A stretch of 64,000 nucleotides of DNA, from NCBI GenBank assembly GCA_036785705.1, contig JAWUZG010000084.1:13839501-13903500 (forward strand), read 5' to 3'. A program made the position numbers and the translations under genes. Positions within the stretch are counted from its first letter, which is position 1. Each line of letters starts with the position of its first letter. Below are positions 51,225 through 62,910 of this stretch, piece by piece. This stretch comes from Acanthornis magna (Eukaryota; Chordata; Aves; Passeriformes; Acanthizidae). The notes below the pieces were generated by a model that was not told the DNA's origin, did not search any database, and worked only from the letters and a program-made list of their open reading frames with translations.

Positions 51225-53739
51225 CTGTGACAGTGATGCACTTAAATAACTCAGCCACAGCAACATTGCTTGGATTTTTAAAAAATTCAGACTGCTGCAG
51301 AGGGAGGGGAAATGAGCATCACATTAACAAGTCTGATGTGGCTGAGATTTACTATGGGCAGCAAAGTGAAGTTTGGGTAATTCAGGACCCTAACTTAATA
51401 AAGTCTGCTGGTCCAAACTTAAATTTTACACCTTAACCTTTGAACGTCTCTGTTTCTGTCAGGTTGTGTGATGGTTTTCCAGCATTGCACACACAGTGCA
51501 TTAGTTGGCTCTGCGTGGCTACAGACTTGGTTGTGATGAATTAATTCATCATGGCTGTTGAAGGGCTGGGTTTGGAGGTCTTATGTGGACCTCTCTGCCA
51601 GCAGTGCTCACTGTCCCCATCCTCTAGGTTGCAGCTGGCTGGTGCTGCAGCTGCCAGGTCCATAAATCAGCAGCATGCCCCTGAATATCTGCTGCATTAT
51701 GACTGATGCATATTCATGTTCGCTACAGTGTTGTGTCACCCTGCTAATAATGTATCCTGGTGAGGAGGAGAGCAGGGACAGGGTCCCAGCAGCTGGTGCC
51801 TGCATGCTTCATTTTATCTCCTCTTTCTGCTGCCACCTTGCCTTTGGCTCTCTAAGATTCACCGTCTTGCTTTTCTAGTGTATTTTCCCCAGCTGCTTCT
51901 CCTAGATGTGTGAAAGCGAGCCCTGCAGGTTTGCTTTTTGCTGTGATGCCTCCTTCCCCTTCATCCCTGCTCTGCTAATAAATCAGGGTGCATGCCTGCA
52001 AAGGCCCTGCAAGGACTAAATGAACATGGGAGGATGATCATTATATTTGATCATGTAAATTAAAAGGCTTACTAATAAAAAGACACTCTGGAAGTACCTG
52101 ATCTTGGCTGGTCCTTTGAGCTCTCTTTTTGAATGAGCTTTTATTGGTGTACCATTGGGAATGGAAGGGCAAGAAGGAAACTCAGTCTTTGTCCCTCATC
52201 CCAAAAGGGACTGTTCCTCACCCACAACTTTTCTGCAGAGATGACGCTGTTGCACCTGTACTGCTTTACCCTCTGTCTTGAAAAACGAGGAGGAATAAAA
52301 ATGCGGTACCACCTTTCCCTGTAAAAGATAAAACCTTGAAAGGTACCATTAGCGGCCTGGGAAATACCACATGTGAGAAAGGATGGATGGGGGTTGACTG
52401 CTTTTCTTCTTTCAGTGCAAGATCCTAAGTGCTGTCCAGGGAAGCTGGGGATCCAATTTTGGTACTAACCAAAGTATATGGCAAGATCTGCCTGAGTCCA
52501 ACACAGCCAGCACTGTCTGTCCCTGCAGAGAGGGATCCCTCTCACTACTCTGTATTCCTTCTTCTAGGGGGACTTGAGCCATTCCCAGACGAGAGGACCT
52601 TATTTCTCTGTGGAAGCTGGTTAGCCATCCAGAGGGTGAGTGCCACATGGGCAGGAGCAGACTGGGCTCCTGCTGTCCCAAGATACTCATTTGTCTGCTT
52701 GTCTGCTGCTGGCCAACAGCTTCCACTTTTTTTCACCCAAACCCGATGCCACTGTCTGTCTGGAACTTTCTGCTGCCCAAGCTGTAGTGCAATAGAACAT
52801 GTGCTCTGTGCACCTTTCCATTCCTGGAGATTGGAGCTCACCAATACTCTTAAAATGTTATTTTGCTCCAAAACCTGACCTTTTACAAAGTCTCTTAGCC
52901 ATCAAATGTTAAAATTAAAAAAATTTAAAAAACACACAAAAACCAAACCAAAATGAACAAAAAACTAAAACAAACACCTAAAAGCATTAACAAAACAATT
53001 CTTGAAACTTCCCAGATGCAACTACCCTGTTTTCTTATCCATGTATTTGCTGGGAAAGTACATGTGTTAGGATTTAAAGCAAGCAGGAAGCTGAACAATC
53101 ATACCTATTTCCATTGCAAATTCTTCTCAGTGAAAATGTCTTGGATGCATTTCCTGAAACCAGTTTCCTAATTTTTCTTTGTCAACTGTTGCTTGGGAGG
53201 AGTAAGGAAGGATGGGGAAGGAGAGGAGAATGGAAAGCTCATAGTGGGAGTGCGTTTCCTGACTCCGGGGTACTTTTTTGCTGTGCATCAGTGGTGCTTA
53301 TGTTGGGATTGGCCCTTTTCTTAAGTGATGTAGAAGGCCACCTTATACCAGTGACTTCCCCCTTTCTTGTGGCTGGGCTTCAAGTGAGGAAAATGGCAGC
53401 AATGCTCAGCCTGCCCCTCTGCTCCCAGCTGTACCTGTATCTCCCAGTGCTTATCTGTAGATCAGAGCATCTGCCTCTCTGCTGGCTGCCTGTGCCCATG
53501 ACCCAGTTGTGATTTCATCAGGATAACTGGAGAGCAGGGCCTCTCTTACAGCAGTCTGTGCTTTCCCACTTGATGTACCCTGCCTCCCCAACTGTGTCTG
53601 CCTCGGGAAGCTGGGCTGGGGAGGAGCTGCCAGCTCTGACAGCCCAACACAAAGACCCAGCAGGAGACCAACAGCTTTCCCATCCAGAACTTTGACTGGG
53701 AGTTTTTTGTCTCAGGTGAAAACCCCAGATGGGAAATTA

Positions 53740-53840
53740 CATTGTCTGAATTTACTTCCCAGCTTTACCACCCATTGCTGGCTTTGGCCAGTCCCTTGTT
53801 TGCATCCATTGCCTGTCTCTACAGTGAGGAGGATGGTGTT
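53740..53840 (+). repeat. Ancient MIR-like SINE relic
   Basis: TTTACTTCCCAGCTTTACCA, TTGCTGGCTTTGGCCAGTCCC and GCCTGTCTCTACAGTGAGGA follow the MIR/L3 order of TTCCCAGCTCTGCCA, GTGTGACCTTGGGCAAGTC and TCTGTAAAATGAGGA. It shares the 13-mer CCCAGCTTTACCA with the relic at 50871. Confidence 0.55.
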
Positions 53841-56211
53841 TCTGTTCATGCATGGCTGGCACCTCCAGCTCTAGCACTGGGTTCTCCATCCCTTGCAGCT
53901 TAGTGGTGAGAGCTGAATTTGTCCCTTCTTGTGCTGTTGCAGCAGAGCCAGATGGCTGCAACCTGCCCTATCATGATGACAGGACCGCTGGGGCATAGGA
54001 GAGGCTGGACCTTTTCCCGGCAGCTTGCCTGCAGCTGCTCCTTTCATCACCAAGAGGACCAGGCAGAAGACAGCAGGTACCTTCGGAAACCAGCCTGGAG
54101 ACAGCATCTCTTGTAATTCCACATCATTACTGGGCAGCGTTTTCCCCAAAGCCTGATATTCTCTGTCCCTGTTAATAGCTGTAATTACAGAGATCCACTT
54201 ACACTGGCGCTGCATACTCATCTGCTCCAAGTTTCTACTTCATTGCACCTTATATCTTGTGGGAAAATCAATACAATTTGGTACTGAGACTGGCAAGCCA
54301 AGAGATTGCTCAGAGCCGGCCTTCATGGTTGTGTACCACACATTTTAACCGTTACCAGTTACTGTCATCTGTAATGTGGGTTTTGTTTGAGTTTCCATCT
54401 TTTTATATACTCAAGATAAATCACACTGCCTTTCACCCATCCCATTAATGTTTATAGGTGGGGTTTTAATGTAAAGGAAAGTTAAAAGCTGCCTCTTCTC
54501 ATGAGCTCTGTTGTACAGAGTACCATTTGTTTTTCTGAAAAAGGCTGGGAGACCTGGGAGAAGTCTTTTCCAGGGTGAGGTGGAGGGCTGCCAGCCCAGG
54601 CAGGGAAGCGTCTGCCTCTGAACCACCTGCTCAGCCCGGGGAGGCTGGAGAGGAGATGAAAGCAGAGGAGCCCTGGCAGTTTGCAGCCTTCTGCATCTCG
54701 ACAGTGAGAGCTTCTCCTCCCTCACAGTGCTTTCCCACACATGTTGGTGCATTCAACACTTAAGTCCTGACTGTGAGATAAGAGTTCAGGTTTTATTTGT
54801 GTCCCACATTGTCTTGGCCTGCATTGTGGCCTCTTCATGCCTTTGTTATCCATCTTTACCAGCTTTCAGACACAACTCCAGTCTCCTCTTTCCTTCTGCA
54901 AGCTACTCTTGCTCATGTAGAGTCTCAAAGAGCGCTGAAGTGTTGGATCATAAATCACAGGCATAATTTAAAAACTGTCTTCAGTTTTTTCACATCACTG
55001 TCCCTGCTAGATGCAGAGAACTGTGACTTGGGTGCTAGCACAGGTGGTCTATCCCATTTGCATGTTATTTTTTTTTAAGGGTCTGTGTTCAGCAGTGGTG
55101 TGGGATGTATTATTTGCTTGCCTGTTTCTTTCACCCTTTTTCTGGGCTGGCAGAAATTAACTTGCAGAGCAGCATGCTTTCCCTCTGTGGAAGTTAGCTT
55201 GGACGATTGGTTCTTCTGCAGAGACTGTGGTGAGATAAGAAACTTGCTGTCAGGGAGACGAACAGAGTGGTGATGGTGGGAGGTGAAGATCCCACCATGA
55301 TTCTCAAGCATATCCCAGCACCTTCCAGAGTTTCCTGACTGCACACTGCTCCTTGTGCCACCTTCGTGATGCTGGAGACATGGGTGTGAGCAGTCCTGAC
55401 GTATAAGTTTCAGAGATAATGGGTCTGCTCATGTTTCTTTGGAAAATAGTAATTTTGGTGGCCTGCATTGGCTGTGGTGAGTGGGGTGGGTGGGAAATTC
55501 CTTCATCCAGAGGGAGACTCTTGGGTAGCTGGTTTCTTCTCTGGGTTTATTGTGTTACTGGCTTATTTAGGTTGTTTGCTGTTTTGAGTAGTTTAGTTAT
55601 AGCTACCTACCAGTTGTTTTTCTTGGAATAAGCTGCCAACAAAGAACTTTATTAAGAATATTTATTATTTGAGAGGGAAAGCAGGAACAGCGTAGTCGCA
55701 CTCTCCTACTGCTGATAGCAGGTGATTGCATAGCTTTGTGTTTTACTTAACTGTCTGACAGCTGAAGCAGGAACCAGGGAGCAGAGAACAGGTAGCAGTT
55801 TTGAGAGAATGGTACTGTCTTGTTTTTCTTTGTCCCTCCATATCTTCCCAAGCCCTTTGTGGCTGGGTAGGCTCTGGCAGAGGTTGCCAGAGGTGCTTTG
55901 TCTGGAAATTACGAGAGCTGGGCCTGGTGCAGCGACCAGTCCATGCCTGTTCAAGACCTTGTGCAAAGCTGAGGCTTGCACATTGCTGCTGGACATGTTT
56001 ATGGCTGCTGCGGAGAGGCAGTCCCTCTCTTCCAGACCTGCCTATGCCTCAGACCTGCCTGCAGCTTTCTGCTGTTCTTCCTTACAAGTTTCTCCTTGAA
56101 TGTGCATATGTATTTTGAACCTCCTACATTATGTCATTCCCTACCCCTTTTCTTCTTTTCCTCTGCAGCAATATTTTTGTGCTCAGTCCCTTGGGACAGG
56201 CTGCCTTTTCC

Positions 56212-56262
56212 TTCAGATCTTGAAGAGCTAGCAGAGAATGGAAGAGGCCATTCTGCTCCTTT
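56212..56262 (+). repeat. Dispersed repeat pair, copy A
   Basis: About 50 bp beginning TTCAGATCTTGAAGAGC, matching copy B at 58112 at roughly four positions in five, with two small indels. The family is unknown; this may be two pieces of one old insertion or a short segmental duplication. Confidence 0.55.
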
Positions 56263-57964
56263 TTGGCTTTTTTCCTTGTTTATCCCCTAACAGAAGACAT
56301 TTATTATCTGCAAGTCATCTTTCCAAAGCAGGGAGGGCCAGTATTTGCAATTTTTATTTTCTCTTTGGGATCCCTGTCTCTGTTTTCATCTATGAGCTGC
56401 AATGTCTGAGTTTGCAGCTACACAGCCAGCAAGCCAACAAGCACAATTGGTTAGATTTGCAGCTCACTTGTTGATTTAAAAAGTAACAAGTAAATTAATA
56501 TGAAACATTGGATAGGCTTCATAACAGCACTTGCCTCAATTGCCTAATCTCTTTGAGGCTGGACAGGCCACAGAGAACTTCAGCATTTTGGTCCTTGAGT
56601 GGAAACAAAAGGTGGCATTTCACACCACTGGAGAGGCTCCATCACTCCCTTCACAGGCTGTGTTTTGTGATGCTGATGACAGTCTTGTGCATGAGCAAAT
56701 GGAGGAGCCTGGACAGTCACTGGGGTAAGCCAACAAGGTTGTCCATGCTCAAAAATCAGAGTAGGATTCCTGATGTGTGGGTGCAGATGACTGCTGGTAA
56801 AAGACTGGGATGAGTGTTGTTCTCCTAGAGGACTGCAGACCATTTCCGCCTGCAGGGCATCTCTGCTGAAGAGAAATAAAATCAAACACTGTGGTATTTG
56901 TGGTCCTATGGCTCCTCTGGACAGGGCTTTGGAGGAAAGGGTGCCCGGTCTGAGATGAGCCCAAAGAGATTTGCAGAGTGAAATTGACTTCTGATGCCTT
57001 TAAATGCAGAGACTCCCAGTAGGCAGGCAGAGGGTGAATGCTCAGTTATAAAGTTGTAAAACTTCTGTCATGGCTGGCCTCAATACAGCAGTGTTGTGCA
57101 AAAATCTCTCTTGACTTGTTTAGTTGGCTTGGTATCTGTTCTGGGAGAGAAACAAAGTGATGGGAGGAAACAGAGGACACAGAGAAAGCTCCTTTAGTTA
57201 TTCTGTTGGAAGCTTGTCAGAGGCTCCCTCATGGTGAATGTGTTGGAAACCCACTGTATAATCTTTCCGCTTGATGCCTGAGCTCCTGTTGAAATTGTGG
57301 TGGTGAGATGGGATGTGTGGATGGGGCCAAGCTCCCTGAGTCCCTCACCTCTGCTGGGTGAGTTTCTAGAGGCTTCATAGTCAGGTTCCCCAAACCGCCT
57401 CTCTGTGCTGGAGAATAGGGACCATGAAGACCACGAGGAAGGTCAGGTTGTTTTTTGCAGGACACAGCTGGATCGCTGGGTAACACCTGTAGCCTTGACG
57501 CCAGGACCTCCTTTAGGTCTTAGCCCCGTGAAAGCTTGTGCCAAGCATCTTGGTCCTTATTTCTGTGGGCAAGGCCTCCAGGCTGCTACCCAACATGTGC
57601 AGGCAGGGGAGGTGGTGTGCCTTCTGCCCTCACACACACCTCCAGCCCCTCCCTGCAAGACAAAGGTAGGATGCTGGTGTCCCCCGGGGCTGGGTGCTTG
57701 CTCTCTTCACTTCCTGCACAAGGCTGGCAGATGGCTCCTGTTTGCTGGAGCTGTGTGGCTCTGGCTACTGGGCTGGGAGCAGCTGCTGCTGCCAGGCGGA
57801 AGCACTCGGCGAGGCTTTCCTAGATAGTTTTGAATGGAAGCCAGGAGCCCTCTCCCTACAGGAGAAAATCCACGAGGTCAGGAAATACAGCAGCGGCAGC
57901 TCCACGCTGGGGCTGTTGGCTTGGCACGCGGATCCCAACCCTCCTCTTTCCAGACGGTGCTCCT

Positions 57965-58012
57965 GGAACTGCTCTCCTCCTTGCTGTCTCAAGCAAGGAG
58001 GAGAGCAGTTCC
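57965..58012. repeat. Perfect 20-bp hairpin in HRAS intron 1
   Basis: The arm GGAACTGCTCTCCTCCTTGC (57965-57984) and its exact reverse complement (57993-58012) enclose the 8-nt loop TGTCTCAA. Beyond the 20 perfect pairs, weaker pairing can continue outward with bulges. It would fold in the intron 1 RNA of HRAS. The perfection of the stem suggests a recent origin or selection. Confidence 0.9.
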
Positions 58013-58111
58013 TTGACAGCCCTGTGTGGCTCTCAGGGGGTGTAGTAGTGGAGTACTGCAGAAGTGATAAATTTGCATAGGGAAATACTAGATGATGACC
58101 TGGATCAGACT

Positions 58112-58162
58112 TTCAGATCTTGAAGAGCATGCAGAAGATGGAAGAAGCACTGTTCCTGCTCT
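58112..58162 (+). repeat. Dispersed repeat pair, copy B
   Basis: Second copy of the element at 56212, 1.9 kb away in the same orientation and sharing TTCAGATCTTGAAGAGC exactly. Both copies happen to be open in the same frame (SDLEE-x-AE), but neither is flanked by splice sites or a longer frame. Confidence 0.55.
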
Positions 58163-61100
58163 GTGTGGGACTGGGAGGCTGTGCTTTTATGTTTCCCTCT
58201 GTTATTTTGTGGTCAGCTGTGTGTGGGCTCTGTGTTGGCCGCTGAGCAATAGAAACTGGAAATGCTCACATCAGGAGAAGCTTTCACAACCACCAGCAGG
58301 CTGTAAACCTCCATCCAATGTGTCACCAGCATGAAAACTGGGGTGTCTGTTATCGTCTCTCTGACAGGAACCCCTCTCTCTCTTCCCTGCTTCTCTTTTC
58401 TCGGAAGGCAGAAGCATTGCCTTTGGGATGGCTGTTCCTTGAACCAGCCCTGGTGATGGTGATGTTCATGTGGCGTTGAGGAACAGCCACCCATGTGTTG
58501 AAATTGTGGGTGCATTGAAGAGCAACCCTGCTCTTCCCATGTTCAGGAGCAAAAAGTGTGATGGGGAGCTCTGAGATGGTGTTGGCAAACTTAAGGATAG
58601 GACCAGGTACCCAACTCTGTGGCAGAGTTTGGCCATATGGAAATCCCTGCTTTCCCTGCATCCTTTGGCCAGGCTGCTTCTTCCATGGCATTTGCCCATG
58701 CTCTGGTGGTCAGTTGGGCTGCACGCTGCCCGTGAGGAGTTTCCATTGCGGATCCTTTGGGAAAGGAAGCGAGCTTGCCTAAGCGTTGATTTTAGCACAC
58801 ATTAATTCGGGCAGCTCTCCTGCCCAGAGCTGTACATCATTCCCCACGCTCTCGCTCTGCATTAGGACATGTTTTGCAGCAATGCTATGGAGCAGTTGGG
58901 TAGGCTGAACCTGCCCTCCTCTGCAAGCTGTAGGAACTCTCCTGCCATTGCTGGGGTGAGGATAGCAGGCAGAGCAGTGGAGAGTTAGCTGAGGTGACAG
59001 CACCTTCGAGGGATGGTGTCAGTGAGCAAATACCATCACTGCAGAGCTCTTGTATGTAAATTGTCCATGTGCTGGCCACGAGTGGTGAGTAGCAATAATT
59101 TCTTCGCCCCCCTCATTTTCCCTGCCTCTTGGGTGGGTGGGGAGCAGGAAGACATGGGTCTGTGTTTCTGTGGAGGAGCCAGATCTCAAAGCTCTGAGCT
59201 AAGGTGGTGATGTGCAAGGCTTGCTGGTGTGTGGCTGCCCCTATGCTGTGCAGTGGAGCTCAGCTGGGGTCTGGAGCAGGGGAAGACACTCTGGGGGTCT
59301 TCCAAAGGAATAGGCAGTGGCTTTCACTGGGGTGGTCTTTGGGGACAACCCCCTCCTTGAGAATGCTTGTCTTCTCCCCATATTGAGTCAAAGCTTTCCT
59401 CACTGCCTTAGCAAGTCATACAGGCCTGGGCTGTTGTGCCACTCCTCTTGAGCAGCCTCGTGGCAACTGCTTCATCATCAGCATCAGCCACAGAGCAAGG
59501 TCCATTGGAGCCACTTGCAGGCCTTTATTTACAGCCTCCATGTGTTTTGCTGGGTGTTGCAGATCTCCCTGCTCTGTAATGAAAGGTGGGAGCTGGTTGC
59601 AGTGTTTCTTCAGATACTCAGGGCCCCTCTGTGTTCAGCTGTGAAGCTGTTGCTGCGGGAGCGATCCCCTCCTGGATGGCCATGCTGGTGGAGATGGTCA
59701 GTCAGCATTTGCTCCTCAGTCCCCTTTTCATCCTAACTGTCTCTTCCCAGAGAGATCAGAAGCCTGGGGTGGGGATTTCTCTTGTCCCTGAGAAGCAGTG
59801 CATGTGAGAACATCATATACGTGAGAGTGTGCATTAATGGAGCAGAGCAACGTGTGTGCACAGTCAGTTAGTGAGATCACTTAGATTCTCTCCTGTAGCC
59901 TTGCTTTCAATTTGCATCTCTCCCCTGGCTGTCAGAACAGCATGCTGGACTTCCCTGGGAAGCAGTCAGGCACTTTCAGGTAGGCATCTAGGTCATGGCA
60001 TTATTTGCACCTCATTTCCCCCCACCATCACCACTTTTCCATCATGTTTAACTGCTTCTCCAGCAGTGCAGGACAGCACAGCAGACCAGAGGTCCTGCTT
60101 GGCATCATATTTGTTACTTGATTACTCTTTTGTACCCCTCTCTTTGCCCTTCTTTAGGATTCTGGGTGCTGAGAAGGGCATGAGCTTTGTTTGCCTTCCT
60201 GCTACCGAGACAGCAGCTCAGAAAAGGGCTTCAGCAAGAGGTGGTTGTGTCTGATTGCTCCCAGCGCAAGTGGGAGATGGAACTGTCTGGGTGGTTTAGG
60301 GTTGCAGTCAGGTGGGGATTGAAGGCAGAAACTTCTTGCCTCCTTGCCATTAAATCTTTGCTGTGTTAGCAAATGCATCAGCTGCGGTCTGAATCTAGAG
60401 CAGCCTTTGCCAGCACAGTTCGTACCAGCTTCCAGAGTTTGGGAGCAGGGGCTGGAAAGCCTGGTGAGGAGGACGGAGTGATTTAACTGTCTGGGGCAGG
60501 GGACAGAGGGGGCAGTTCTAATCCCTGTGAACACTGAAGGGTGTTTGACAAGGGGAACTGTGAGCTTATCTTCCTGCTACCTGCTGCATTTTGGGTGGCT
60601 TCCCCAGATCTTGCAGATGGTGGCTGAGAACGAGTATCTGACCCTGGAGTGACTTTCAGTGGGCAGGGCCTGCAGTCCGATGAGGGTGGATTTCTATTTA
60701 AACCTTTGGGGTTTTGTAATCTTCCTGAGTTAGTTCCTCTTTCTCAGCAGACTTGGAGCAGAAATTTAAGGGAGGAGCTGGGGGGATGTGAATCTTCTGC
60801 TGAAGGGCCGTGGGAGGTACGCAGTACTGCGGAAGTGTGGTTTGCTCATCCTGACCCTAATCATTGTTCTCAGTCAACACCTTTTGTGACACCATCTCTT
60901 TCCCGCCTGTTGGGTGTGCCAAATTCATCTCAGGGAGCAGGGATGCCCCTTCTGCAGTCCTCCCTCTAATGATGCTAGCTCCAGCACAGTTAGCTGGAGG
61001 ACGGGCAGAGAGTGTGGATGTGCCACCGTCTCAACCCTGCCGTGTGGTTTGAGATTTAACGCAGCTTTAAGGGTGAAGACATGGAGGTAATAGAATATTT

Positions 61101-61529
61101 GGGCAGGGCTGGATCTTTTTCCCCTGCTCTCATGGGAATTGACATCCCAGCCTCATTGGCCAAGGGTTTCAAATCTATCTAAAGATTTTGGATCATCAGC
61201 TTGAGGTAAACTGGGGACAGTCCTGAGCACTTCTGCAAAACCAGACCTCTTAAACTGGTTACTTTAGGAGTTGATCTACGCAGCCTCTACCTCTGTTTTC
61301 TCATCACTAACACTCTCTTGCCTCTTGAAGTTTGCTCAAGGAATCTGTGAAGCTTGCATCCAGACTGTCATGCTGAAGGATTGCAACATACCACAGGATA
61401 AACAGTTTTTGTATTCAGTTTGATGGATTATTTTGCCCACTTGAAAGTAACCTCTCCTAGCATAAGTGACCGTGTTTATCCTTGCAGGTGGTGGTGCTCC
61501 TGGAGTCCTGAGCTGGGGTCAGCTGGAAG

Positions 61530-61640
61530 ATGACCGAATACAAGCTGGTGGTCGTGGGAGCAGGTGGTGTTGGGAAGAGTGCTTTGACGATACAGCTCAT
61601 TCAGAACCATTTTGTTGACGAGTATGACCCCACAATAGAG
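61530..61640 (+). CDS. HRAS: HRAS coding exon 1 (gene exon 2), residues 1-37, partial gene
   Basis: The exon runs from the acceptor at 61487 (42-nt leader, ATG at 61530) to 61640, followed by GTAAGT. It encodes the 37 N-terminal residues common to H-, K- and N-RAS: beta-1, the P-loop GAGGVGKS (residues 10-17, which binds GTP phosphates and Mg through S17), alpha-1, and switch I through YDPTIE (32-37), the effector surface for RAF, PI3K and RALGDS. Codons 12 and 13 (61563-61568) are both GGT, glycine, so wild type. The break after codon 37 in phase 0 is the conserved RAS intron position. The three paralogues do not differ here; HRAS is chosen because LRRC56 lies head to head upstream, as in human. 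The product is a membrane-anchored GTPase switch downstream of receptor tyrosine kinases. The lipid-modified C-terminus and residue 61 lie outside the window. Confidence 0.93.
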
Positions 61641-62232
61641 GTAAGTTGCACTGGGCATGGGGTCTGTCTGTGTGAAAGTTTTCCTCTTGCTTTTCTCCAC
61701 CTTGTCTCCAACCCAGAGCATGCTCAGTTTGGACTCAAGTCTGAGCTTGAGCAGGGATGTTCCTCTGCTTTGCAGAGCTGTTCTGAGTCACTATGTGTGT
61801 GTTCAGAGGTCGCAGTGACCGACTTACGTCTCCTGCATAAGGACAGTGGTGTCTGCTGAAGAGAGGTGACACGGGAGACAGCAGAGACAGGTAGAGCTGG
61901 GCAGAGGCTGAGAGTCAGCACAAAAGTCCTCCTTTTTGATGAGATGACAGCATAAGGAGGGATTAAAGGTTTAGAATTGAAGAGCCATTTTGTGCCTGTG
62001 CTTCCATTTCTCCTCCCGTGAAATCAGAGTAAATATATTGACTTTTTCTGCAGGATGTTTTGAGCCTTACTGATGAAATGGATTTTATCAGAGCTTGGTT
62101 GTATTATGTATGTCTTGCAGTTTGAGCAAGACATGCTGAGCAGCTGAACTGTTGTGGCTCCCAGAGTGCTGCCTCTGCTTCTTCACAAGGAGTTAAAGAG
62201 TGATGTGTGTCTCAGTTGGTGTGGATGGCAGC

Positions 62233-62285
62233 ATTGGCCTGTCTAGCTCAGTACCCTGCCTGAACAAGCAGGCAGGGACCCTGTG
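62233..62285 (+). repeat. Possible ancient reptile-type CR1/L3 fragment
   Basis: TTGGCCTGTCTAGCTCAGTA followed by CCCTGCCTG resembles the frequent sauropsid repeat text GGTCCATCTAGCCCAGTATCCTGTCT. Only about 35 bp align by eye. Confidence 0.35.
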
Positions 62286-62608
62286 GTCTTCACTGGCTCT
62301 ATGGGGGCGGAGCAGGATCTAGTCTTCAATATCCATTATGCTATTATTATTTTTAAAAATTTTTCAAAAACATACTCTATTCTCCATCTGCTTTCACCGT
62401 AGTTAGCGATGTGCTAATTAGCCTCTGCATGACTTACACCTTTGTTGGGTGAGGTGTGGGCAGCAGCCACTGCTCTGCACGAGGAGTAAAGTCCACCCTG
62501 GGAAGGCAAATTGCAGCTTTGTCATGCCTCTTGGACAATAACCTCCCTGTCTGCAGTCCTAAAGGATTCTCTACCAGATGCGTATAAATGCAGCTGTGGT
62601 TGCTGCAG

Positions 62609-62910
62609 TTATTATTATCATAATGGCTAAAGTCCCCAGCTGGGATGAGAAATCTATTCTGGTAGGTGTTGTATGTGTAGTCCCCACCCTGAAGAGCTTA
62701 CAACTTACATAAACAAGCAAGACAAGGCTTGGTGGAAAAGCAGAAATAGTCTTACAATCCTACAGACGGGAAGGAGAGAAAGCACTTAAAAAGCACGTGC
62801 TATTACGTCATTTGGCCAAGGTCACCTAGAAAGTCCATGGCAGAGACTGGAATTTCATTTAGGGCTCCTGAGTCTCCTTGCTTATGGATGCAGTTGCCTT
62901 CTTCCCCAGC
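62609..62910 (+). repeat. Ancient amniote CR1-L3/MIR-type retroposon, about 300 bp
   Basis: Several blocks occur in the expected order: TTATTATTATCATAATGG; TAGTCCCCACCCTGAAGAG then CTTACAACTTA; CAAGACAAGG; TACAGACGGG; and finally TTGGCCAAGGTCACC, CATGGCAGAGACTGGAAT and CTCCTGAGTCTCC. They parallel a widespread old element whose text includes AGTCCCTGCCCCAAAGAGC, TTACAATCTAAG, CCAAGGTCACACAGC, GGCAGAGCTGGGA and GGTCTCCTGA. This is the longest and most complete fossil repeat in the window. The family label is from memory. Confidence 0.6.

Larger units (their letters stand above)
32166..61487 (+). other. HRAS: HRAS intron 1 (about 29.3 kb)
   Basis: Bounded by GTGAGT at 32166 and a pyrimidine-rich acceptor ending CTTGCAG at 61487. 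It contains no supportable coding exon. In human, HRAS intron 1 is only about 1 kb, so this one is greatly expanded. The rest of the interval holds worn retroposon fragments, microsatellites and two strong hairpins, given separately; elsewhere I see nothing specific. Confidence 0.75.

Noticed and set aside
61530..61640. Assignment of the RAS exon to KRAS or NRAS
   Set aside because: The 37 residues are shared by all three, so sequence alone cannot decide. LRRC56 head to head upstream fits HRAS; KRAS and NRAS have other neighbours. The exon could still be checked with the C-terminal exon outside the window.
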